Below, piece by piece: positions 1 through 4,580 of a DNA stretch of 5,168 nucleotides. A program made the position numbers and the translations under genes. This stretch comes from Rhodospirillaceae bacterium (lineage in GTDB: Bacteria > Pseudomonadota > Alphaproteobacteria > Rhodospirillales > Rhodospirillaceae), in contig JAFGWD010000090.1 of assembly GCA_016937315.1 (NCBI GenBank), positions 1 to 5,168 of the forward strand, given 5' to 3'. Position 1 is the first letter of the stretch, and each line of letters opens with the position of its first letter. A model generated the notes under the pieces. That model saw nothing but the letters and a program-made list of their open reading frames with translations, was not told where the DNA came from and searched no databases.

Positions 1-596
1 AAATCCGCATCCTCGCGCCCTGGAATCGTTTCTGGGGGGGGCACGCCCGCAACGTCACGTTCTTTCTTCAAAACCTGTTCGATTTCAGCACCAAAGGCTA
101 GGATCAGGGTATTCACCCGCCCCTCAATCTGTTTCAAGGTATTGACCACCTTGGAAATGCGCTGTCCCGTCAAATCCTGAAAATTACACCCTTCATAGAT
201 TTGCATAGTCGCGTTCGACAGAGCCTCCCCCGCCTTCGCATCGACTTGTGGAATCACCGCCTCGATCATTTCAACCGCGTCCAGAATGGTGTTTGCGGCG
301 GTTTCCGTGGATTGCACAATAGCATCCAGTTCATCGGCCGCCGTTGGCAAGAAATCGTCTTTGATCTCATCTGGACGAATATCGGCAATCTCTTGCTTCG
401 TCTTACGAATGACTTCTGCCAGAGACTCCAACTCGTTATAGACCCGCACCTCGGAGGCACTAATCTCACCGGTCATGGTGTCAAGAATGGCACGCATAAC
501 TTCGGCAACGTCATCCAAAGGAACGGCATTCCCTCGCGCGGCACGGATCACATCCAAGCGCGTCTGCAAAGCTGTTTCGGCATCATCGTGGCTCAT
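1..596 (-). CDS. cheZ: CheZ-type CheY-P phosphatase, C-terminus cut by window edge
   Basis: Protein phosphatase of the CheZ family, which speeds hydrolysis of the aspartyl phosphate on CheY and so ends the signal to the flagellar switch; cytoplasmic. I translated 198 codons from the ATG at 594-596, open to the edge. Residues about 50-180 are mostly helical and heptad-like, as expected for the long CheZ hairpin. The diagnostic motif FQDLTGQRI is at residues 139-147; by comparison with enteric CheZ, D141 and Q145 are the catalytic Asp and Gln. An AAGGGAG ribosome site lies 6 nt before the ATG. It is 41 bp downstream of cheY on the same strand, so enzyme and substrate are probably co-transcribed. 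The tail holds a run of eight C residues (34-41) coding for three prolines. The end of the protein is outside the window. The family call is firm; overall similarity to enteric CheZ outside the motif is low. Confidence 0.87.
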   Translation of the reverse strand, partial: MSHDDAETALQTRLDVIRAARGNAVPLDDVAEVMRAILDTMTGEISASEVRVYNELESLAEVIRKTKQEIADIRPDEIKDDFLPTAADELDAIVQSTETAANTILDAVEMIEAVIPQVDAKAGEALSNATMQIYEGCNFQDLTGQRISKVVNTLKQIEGRVNTLILAFGAEIEQVLKKERDVAGVPPPETIPGREDAD

Positions 597-637
597 CGTG
601 CGCTCCCTTCGAGACACTTCACGGCCCGAAAAAACCT

Positions 638-1027
638 TTAGAAATCACCCAAAACGCTCGACATTTTGGTTTTCAAGGTTTCCGCGTTGAAAGGCTTCAC
701 GATATAGTTGGAAACTCCAGCTTGCTTCGCCGCGATAACATTCTCGGTTTTGCTTTCCGCCGTCACCATGATAAAAGGCAGCGCCTTTAGGTGAGCATCG
801 GCCCGCACCTCACGCAAAAGCTGCAAACCGGTCATCGGCTCCATATTCCAGTCCGAAATAACCAGACCATAGGTGGTGCCAGAGCGCAGCATTTGAAGCG
901 CCATGCTGCCATCTGTAGCTTCATCGATATTATCAAAGCCCAACTGCTTCAATAGGTTACGAATGATGCGCAACATCGTCTTGTAATCATCAACGATGAG
1001 AACACGCATATTTTTATCAACAGCCAT
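638..1027 (-). CDS. cheY: Single-domain chemotaxis response regulator CheY
   Basis: CheY carries the phosphorylation signal from the CheA kinase to FliM in the flagellar C-ring. The 129-residue product is a receiver domain only, the usual CheY length, with no output domain. All signature residues are visible: acidic pair D13/D14, phosphoacceptor D59 in SDWNMEPMTG, T89 in the VTAES strand, the aromatic switch Y108, and K111 in IVKPF. These match D12/D13, D57, T87, Y106 and K109 of E. coli CheY. The start at 1027 is supported by GGAGAGG 5 nt upstream; the second Met at residue 7 is too close to the first beta strand. It precedes cheZ by 41 bp and follows motE by 140 bp, a gap large enough for an own promoter. 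The conserved SDWNM motif fits a CheY that binds the motor rather than a phosphate sink. Confidence 0.96.
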   Translation of the reverse strand: MAVDKNMRVLIVDDYKTMLRIIRNLLKQLGFDNIDEATDGSMALQMLRSGTTYGLVISDWNMEPMTGLQLLREVRADAHLKALPFIMVTAESKTENVIAAKQAGVSNYIVKPFNAETLKTKMSSVLGDF

Positions 1028-1046
1028 TGAGACCTCTCCCGAAGGG

Positions 1047-1062
1047 GACGGGCACTCCCGTC
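1047..1062 (-). repeat. Hairpin in the cheY leader
   Basis: A perfect inverted repeat, GACGGG-CACT-CCCGTC as read on the plus strand, with 6-bp arms and a 4-base loop. It ends about 20 nt before the cheY ATG, just ahead of the ribosome site. There is no following T-tract, so it does not look like an intrinsic terminator. Its CCCG arm, plus the next CCCC, could alternatively pair with the GGGAG of the ribosome site. A role in cheY translation or mRNA stability is only inference. Confidence 0.4.
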
Positions 1063-1068
1063 AATACC

Positions 1069-1084
1069 GACAAACAGCATACCA
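1069..1084 (-). promoter_or_regulatory. Weak sigma-54-like element upstream of cheY
   Basis: Read leftward, TGGTATG-CTGT-TTGTC matches the sigma-54 consensus TGGCACG-N4-TTGCA at about 8 of 12 positions and keeps the GG of the -24 element with the correct spacing. The -12 dinucleotide is GT rather than GC, which is a serious defect. Transcription would begin near 1057, about 30 nt before the cheY start codon. This is a candidate only. Confidence 0.2.
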
Positions 1085-1104
1085 AAACAAAGACCTAACG
1101 TCGG

Positions 1105-1134
1105 GATATAAAGTAAGCGTTACATAAGACGCAA
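1105..1134 (-). promoter_or_regulatory. Weak sigma-70-like promoter upstream of cheY
   Basis: Read leftward, TTGCGT (1129-1134) and TATATC (1105-1110) are separated by 18 bp, matching the -35 and -10 consensus at about 3/6 and 4/6 positions. It sits in the AT-rich part of the 140-bp motE-cheY gap and would give a leader of roughly 70 nt. The same stretch can fold as an imperfect stem (AAAGT/ACTTT outer arms, GCGT/ACGC inner arms), so it could instead be a processing or weak attenuation structure. Nothing else recognisable lies in this gap. Confidence 0.2.
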
Positions 1135-1167
1135 GCACTTTTGGTGTTTTCCTCTACCCCTAACCGA

Positions 1168-1875
1168 CTACCGCTTGACGCCAGCAGCCCCAACCAAATC
1201 GGCGGGAAGCTGAGTCTGGGTCGCCAACTCCGTGGTTACCGCATTCGCCCGATCCGGTGACATCTGGGCCAAAATTGCTGCCGACGAACGATCCTTCATC
1301 CCTTTGAAGACACGGACCAGGATCGGCATCTCCATTTGTTCAAAAATCCGTGCCGCATCCTTTGGCTTCATCGCTTGGTAAATACGAACCAAACTCTCGA
1401 TCTTCTTGCCTTCTTGATCGTCATGTTTTTCGATCAAACCTTCAATAGTTCCTTGGATTTCACGCAATTTCTGAATCTTTGCATCAATTTGTCCTTCCGC
1501 CGCCGAAAGTACGGCAAGACGCTGATCCAGTTCACGTTCGCGCTGTTCAATCGCCTCGCGACGCGCAGCAAGGCTCTGCAACACATCGATTTCCGATTGT
1601 GTAAAGCCAACAGGTTCACCACCTCCCGACAACGGTGCCGGTTCATCGGCAACCGATAGCTTGCCATTTGCCGCCTCACTTGCCGAGGACTGAGCCAACG
1701 CTGGGGAAATCAAGGGCTGTTCGACCACTCCACCAACCGAGACACTTTCGTAACCGCTCCCCTTTTGCCACAGACTTCCCAAGCGTGCGCCAAACATCAG
1801 AGCACCTGCCAGGATAAATAATGGCAAAAGCCGAAACCGTGGCGATGGCAAACGCGGTGCAGGTTTTTGTTTCAT
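1168..1875 (-). CDS. motE: MotE-family single-pass periplasmic motility protein (MgtE-N-like domain)
   Basis: The 235-residue product matches the MotE / COG3334 group, whose rhizobial member helps fold or stabilise the periplasmic motility protein MotC. Domains in order: a short basic cytosolic N-terminus; a hydrophobic anchor at about residues 15-33; a Pro/Ser/Ala/Gly-rich linker to about 90; a charged coiled coil at about 92-155 (repeated E/R/Q heptads); and a C-terminal MgtE-N-like helical repeat at about 158-218, with MKPKDAARIF and MSPDRANAV. The same fold occurs in FliG. The start is well supported by AGGAG 7 nt before the ATG, and only 15 bp separate it from the upstream DUF6468 gene, implying co-transcription. 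No motC or stator gene is in view, so its partner here is unknown. MotE is the family name; a MotC-chaperone role is inferred from the rhizobial homologue. Confidence 0.82.
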   Translation of the reverse strand: MKQKPAPRLPSPRFRLLPLFILAGALMFGARLGSLWQKGSGYESVSVGGVVEQPLISPALAQSSASEAANGKLSVADEPAPLSGGGEPVGFTQSEIDVLQSLAARREAIEQRERELDQRLAVLSAAEGQIDAKIQKLREIQGTIEGLIEKHDDQEGKKIESLVRIYQAMKPKDAARIFEQMEMPILVRVFKGMKDRSSAAILAQMSPDRANAVTTELATQTQLPADLVGAAGVKR

Positions 1876-1890
1876 GCTCTTGCTCCTGTC

Positions 1891-2454
1891 CTAGCGCGAA
1901 GCCCGAATTGCACGAAGCAATTGGCGCTCTGCTTCAGAGCGTTCATCACCACGCGCATCATAACCATCCGCATCTTCAGCCAAAAGCGCCGACAACAAGG
2001 TCGGACCCGGTGCAATACCACCCACAACGCGTGCGCTTTCTCCCACCTCACGGACTCGATCCATGCCCAAGGGTTCCGGCAACTCAACCGAAGTCGCAAC
2101 CGCTTCAACATTCAATCCAGGACGCGCTGCGCTCCGTGCCTCACGCAATTGCGCCTCAAGGCGATTGGCCATGCTATCGGCACGCTCGGACATAAAAGCC
2201 AAATCGTCACGCAGGGTCTGAGCCTTTTCCACCGCCTCGCGCAAAGTCCCACCAACATCCTCGACCGTTTTACGCATCTTGGGGATTCCCGCCTCGGCAC
2301 GGGCGGTTGCCTCCTGAAAGGCCGCAATCATTTTTCCCAATTCATCGCGGTTACGACGCAAAACTTCCAACCGACGATTCAAAATCACCGCATAGACGAT
2401 GGTCGGCACCAAAAGTGCGACAATAACGACATCGAGAAACACGGTGGGTGACAT
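1891..2454 (-). CDS. DUF6468-type membrane-anchored coiled-coil protein of unknown function
   Basis: No function is known. The 187-residue product has a hydrophobic anchor at about residues 5-25, then an Arg-rich juxtamembrane stretch (LNRRLEVLRRNRDEL, 25-39), a helical region with ATARAEAGIPKMR (49-61) and a probable coiled coil to about 115. A Pro/Gly/Val-rich linker follows, then a short charged C-terminal helix ending SEAERQLLRAIRASR. This layout and the fliM-motE position match the DUF6468 family as I remember it from Rhodospirillales flagellar operons; that assignment is from memory. I chose the ATG at 2452-2454 because AAAGGAT lies about 10 nt upstream and the anchor begins at once. 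A TTG at 2485-2487 would add 11 residues but has no ribosome site. It starts 42 bp after fliM and ends 15 bp before motE. Orientation of the coiled coil (cytoplasmic or periplasmic) cannot be told from sequence alone. Confidence 0.75.
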   Translation of the reverse strand: MSPTVFLDVVIVALLVPTIVYAVILNRRLEVLRRNRDELGKMIAAFQEATARAEAGIPKMRKTVEDVGGTLREAVEKAQTLRDDLAFMSERADSMANRLEAQLREARSAARPGLNVEAVATSVELPEPLGMDRVREVGESARVVGGIAPGPTLLSALLAEDADGYDARGDERSEAERQLLRAIRASR

Positions 2455-2463
2455 AACACAAAC

Positions 2464-2470
2464 ATCCTTT
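2464..2470 (-). promoter_or_regulatory. Ribosome binding site that decides the DUF6468 gene start
   Basis: Read leftward, AAAGGAT lies about 10 nt before the ATG at 2452-2454. The upstream in-frame TTG at 2485-2487 is preceded by AAGTCTCTTTAT, which has no purine-rich site. This favours the shorter protein. Confidence 0.55.
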
Positions 2471-2496
2471 CGGTCTGTCCCTGGCAATAAAGAGAC

Positions 2497-3672
2497 TTAA
2501 TTACGCTTCCGCTTAACTTTTTCGTCCAGACAGATTGCAATGTGGTTGCCCTTGCGCCCCATCCGACCACCCCACATAGGCACATCGCCACAACGCATCA
2601 CGACCCGTGACTCCGGCGTTGCGTTGAACATCAGGCGCGTACCGACTTCCATGTTCAGCACCGAATAAAGCGGCAAATATTGCTGATCAAGAACCGCCTC
2701 CAACTCAATCTCGGTTTGCCAGAGCTCTTCTGCCAAGTGGATTTCCCAGATCGAATCACGGCCGAACTTCTCGCCCATGAACATCTGCAACAGAAGTTCA
2801 CGAACCGGTTCCAACGTCGCATAAGGCAGCAACAATTCCAGTCGCCCGCCACGGTCTTCCATATCGATCCGCAATTTGGCGACAATCGCAGCATTGGACG
2901 GCCGGGAAATCGTTGCAAACCGTGGGTTGGTCTCCAACCGATCAAAACGAAACGCAACCGGACTTAGGGGATCAAACGCTGCGGACAAATCGGCAAGAAC
3001 AACATGGATCATCCGTTCCACGAGGTTGCGTTCGATCGTGGTGTAAGGGCGACCTTCGATCCGCATCGCAGCGGTCCCGCGACGTCCACCCAAAAGCACG
3101 TCAACGATGGAATAGATCAATGAGGAATCAACGGTCAAAAGACCATAATTATCCCATTCTTCAGCCTTGAACACAGCCAGCATGGCGGGCAACGGAATGG
3201 AGTTCAAATAATCGCCAAAACGCAAGGACACCAAATTATCCAACGAGACTTCGACATTATCCGACGTAAAGTTACGCAACGATGTGGACATCATGCGGAC
3301 CAAACGATCAAACACCACTTCCAGCATGGGCAGGCGTTCATAGGACACCATGCCCGAATTCAAAATCGCCTGGATGCCCGAGCGACTTCCCTCATCGCCA
3401 GCACCACCATCGAAGCCCAAAAGGCTGTCGATTTCATCCTGGTTCAGAACCCGCGCGGATTCCCGACCCGAAACATTGGTCATCAGATCGGTGTCGTCAG
3501 CGGTTTCGGCATTATCGTCATCGCCGAGCATCGCCTCCCACTCGGCCGCGACATCACCACCCGCACCGTCCCCGTCCGCCTTCGCCCCTTTATCGTCGGC
3601 CATGGCTTCCCATTCCGCCATCAGGGCGTTGTCGTCATCCGCCGTGCGTTCTTTATCCTCCGCCGGTGCCAT
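2497..3672 (-). CDS. fliM: Flagellar motor switch protein FliM with extended N-terminus
   Basis: FliM forms the middle of the cytoplasmic C-ring, contacts FliG and FliN, and binds CheY-P. From the ATG at 3670-3672 it has 391 residues, longer than the roughly 330 of enteric FliM. Order: acidic, low-complexity extension 1-74 with AEWEAM twice (19-24, 43-48); CheY-binding peptide VLNQDEIDSLLGF at about 75-87; CheC-like middle domain about 97-300, with the GGxxG-type loop GGRRG at 195-199 and a strand-helix pattern aligning with E. coli FliM; SpoA/FliN-like domain about 315-385 (LNMEVGTRLMF, GDVPMWGGRMG), and a basic tail. Start choice: this ATG has AAGG 11 nt upstream. An in-frame GTG at 3700-3702 adds 10 residues but lacks a ribosome site; a later ATG at 3619-3621 would remove 17. 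It lies 40 bp after fliL and 42 bp before DUF6468. Function is certain, the exact start is not. Confidence 0.96.
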   Translation of the reverse strand: MAPAEDKERTADDDNALMAEWEAMADDKGAKADGDGAGGDVAAEWEAMLGDDDNAETADDTDLMTNVSGRESARVLNQDEIDSLLGFDGGAGDEGSRSGIQAILNSGMVSYERLPMLEVVFDRLVRMMSTSLRNFTSDNVEVSLDNLVSLRFGDYLNSIPLPAMLAVFKAEEWDNYGLLTVDSSLIYSIVDVLLGGRRGTAAMRIEGRPYTTIERNLVERMIHVVLADLSAAFDPLSPVAFRFDRLETNPRFATISRPSNAAIVAKLRIDMEDRGGRLELLLPYATLEPVRELLLQMFMGEKFGRDSIWEIHLAEELWQTEIELEAVLDQQYLPLYSVLNMEVGTRLMFNATPESRVVMRCGDVPMWGGRMGRKGNHIAICLDEKVKRKRN

Positions 3673-3716
3673 CAGCCGTTTCGCCTTTTCATCACGCCGC
3701 ACGCCATAGCCATCAT
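3672..3716 (-). other. 14-codon mini-ORF bridging fliL and fliM
   Basis: Read leftward, an ATG at 3714-3716 overlaps the fliL TGA (ATGA arrangement). It opens a frame of 14 codons (MMAMACGVMKRRNG) that ends in TGA at 3672-3674, sharing one base with the chosen fliM ATG (TGATG arrangement). AGGA lies 12 nt before it, inside the hairpin at 3726-3744. It may be a coupling device that carries ribosomes from fliL to fliM, or simple chance in a short gap. It is not proposed as a functional peptide. Confidence 0.25.
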
Positions 3717-4249
3717 TGCACCAGAACGTCCTGGAACAGGACGTCGTTGATTTTTGCCGGAGCCGCCACGCGATTGACCCGCATCATCAACTCTTCGCGC
3801 AGACGATACATACCCGCAGCCCCCTGCAAATCCTCGACCCGCAACTCGCGCAGATAGACCTGGAAACTGTCGACAATACGCGGCAGCATGGCCTCAACTT
3901 TCGGGGTATCCGCCGCAGAGGCCAGTTCCAAGCGCACTTTGATCTTCATGTGCGATGTCCGCCGTCCCTGCCCTGGATTCAAATTGACCAGCATCTCCGG
4001 CAATTCATAAAACACCGGCACAGCCGCAATACCCGCATCAGCGGGGGCTTCTTCGGCATGTTTTTCACCACCACCGCTCAACTTCGCCACCAGAGGATCG
4101 GCAAGCCCGGTAAAATAGGCCCCCGCCGCCGCCCCGACAATCAGAAGCAACGGCAAGACCACCAGGATAATCAGCTTCTTCTTGCCGCCCGCTGACTTGT
4201 CTAACTCCGGCGCACCGTCGCCAGCATCTTCTTCATAATCTTCGGCCAT
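3713..4249 (-). CDS. fliL: Flagellar basal body-associated protein FliL
   Basis: FliL is a single-pass inner-membrane protein whose periplasmic stomatin-like domain surrounds or supports the stator units. From the ATG at 4247-4249 it has 178 residues, normal for the family. Residues 1-22 are an acidic cytosolic tail; KKK at 23-25 precedes a membrane helix at about 26-47. After a variable linker (48-78) comes the conserved core beginning FYELPEMLVNLN (80-91) and MKIKVRLEL, ending in the typical VLFQDVLVQ strand with C-terminal Gln. An in-frame GTG at 4295-4297 would add 16 residues; neither start has a strong ribosome site, and I prefer the ATG because the acidic Met-Ala-Glu opening is usual for alphaproteobacterial FliL. 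It is the first gene of the leftward unit, divergent from flgF, and is followed by fliM as in most flagellar operons. Confidence 0.93.
   Translation of the reverse strand: MAEDYEEDAGDGAPELDKSAGGKKKLIILVVLPLLLIVGAAAGAYFTGLADPLVAKLSGGGEKHAEEAPADAGIAAVPVFYELPEMLVNLNPGQGRRTSHMKIKVRLELASAADTPKVEAMLPRIVDSFQVYLRELRVEDLQGAAGMYRLREELMMRVNRVAAPAKINDVLFQDVLVQ
3726..3744 (-). repeat. Perfect 8-bp hairpin at the 3' end of fliL
   Basis: ACGTCCTG-GAA-CAGGACGT: perfect 8-bp arms with a 3-base loop, lying within the last codons of fliL and ending about 10 nt before its stop. No T-run follows, so it is not an intrinsic terminator. In the mRNA the 3' arm contains AGGA, which the stem would hide. It may affect fliL-fliM coupling or mRNA decay; the sequence also codes conserved FliL residues, so part of it may be coincidental. 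Confidence 0.5.
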
Positions 4250-4357
4250 GTCCGCACCAACTCGCTGACTGGTTCCACGTTCCCGATCGCCCGCCACTGG
4301 GGTAATCTTGAGAGTATATGGAATTCATTAAAAAGACGTTGAAACATATCACGCTCG

Positions 4358-4374
4358 TGCATTCAGGATAGCCA
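4358..4374 (-). promoter_or_regulatory. Near-miss sigma-54 promoter facing fliL
   Basis: Read leftward, TTTGGCTATCCTGAATGCA resembles a -24/-12 promoter, with GG and GC present, but they are 11 bp apart instead of the required 10. A start near 4347 would give a leader of about 100 nt to the fliL ATG. It is the best sigma-54-like candidate for the leftward operon that I could find, and the spacing makes it doubtful. Confidence 0.2.
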
Positions 4375-4490
4375 AACCTGCCCCCACCCCGGCGAAAATT
4401 GCCGCCCACACCCGGCAGCAACGCCCTAAGACGCCCATAAGGACCCCGCAAAAAACATTTTTATTGTTTGTAGTCATACAGATAGCCGTT

Positions 4491-4506
4491 TGGCACGAGC
4501 GATGCA
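4491..4506 (+). promoter_or_regulatory. Sigma-54 (RpoN) promoter for flgF
   Basis: TGGCACGAGCGATGCA matches the sigma-54 consensus TGGCACG-N4-TTGCA at 11 of 12 defined positions. The invariant GG (4492-4493) and GC (4504-4505) are exactly 10 bp apart. Transcription should start near 4517, giving a leader of about 64 nt before the flgF ATG. Flagellar rod and hook genes in alphaproteobacteria are commonly RpoN-dependent with a FlbD/FleQ-type activator; that regulator is not in the window. Confidence 0.8.
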
Positions 4507-4508
4507 TC

Positions 4509-4530
4509 ATGCTCCGAGAACACCGAGCAT
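4509..4530 (+). repeat. Inverted repeat across the predicted flgF transcription start
   Basis: ATGCTC (4509-4514) and GAGCAT (4525-4530) are perfect 6-bp arms around a 10-base spacer. The element straddles the predicted start near 4517, so it is more likely, if real, a protein-binding dyad than an RNA hairpin. Short arms make chance occurrence possible. Confidence 0.25.
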
Positions 4531-4580
4531 CGCAGCATCAATTGCGGGCCAGCCGAACGATAAAAAGACGGGAAACGACC

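Larger units (their letters stand above)
4250..4580. promoter_or_regulatory. Divergent fliL / flgF intergenic control region
   Basis: A 331-bp stretch with no convincing gene. Besides the flgF sigma-54 promoter and a near-miss facing fliL (listed separately), it holds a C-rich segment (4381-4432), a small dyad CGGC-N7-GCCG at 4390-4404, and an A/T-rich run at about 4450-4475 just upstream of the promoter. The dyad is about 90-100 bp upstream of the flgF -24 element, a distance usual for enhancer-binding activators of sigma-54, but no activator motif is identified. GCACGAGCG occurs at 4493-4501 and, inverted, at 4352-4360. No terminator is seen. Confidence 0.6.

Noticed and set aside
597..637. 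T-rich cheY-cheZ gap as a terminator
   Set aside because: The T-run comes before, not after, the short CGGGCCG palindrome in the direction of transcription, and the gap leads straight to a good cheZ ribosome site.
201..641. Rightward open frame (146 codons) opposite cheZ
   Set aside because: Antisense to a frame carrying the CheZ catalytic motif; composition is Arg/His-rich without a domain.
1867..2451. Long rightward open frame (194 codons) opposite the DUF6468 gene
   Set aside because: It is antisense to a gene with a clear anchor and coiled-coil pattern; the product is a His/Arg/Thr-rich mixture with no domain and no ribosome site that I could see.
2485..2487. TTG as start of the DUF6468 gene
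   Set aside because: No ribosome site precedes it, while the ATG 33 bases further in has AAAGGAT at a usable distance and begins right before the membrane helix.
3282..3857. Rightward open frame (191 codons) opposite fliM and the end of fliL
   Set aside because: Composition is Pro/His/Arg/Ser-rich, typical of the reverse of an Asp/Ala/Gly-rich coding region; it crosses two real genes.
3716..4195. Rightward open frame (159 codons) opposite fliL
   Set aside because: Antisense shadow of a confidently identified FliL; no recognisable motif.
4233..4451. Leftward 72-codon frame in the fliL-flgF intergenic region
   Set aside because: Gly/Arg/Cys/Trp-rich product with no motif, overlaps the fliL start in another frame and has no ribosome site.
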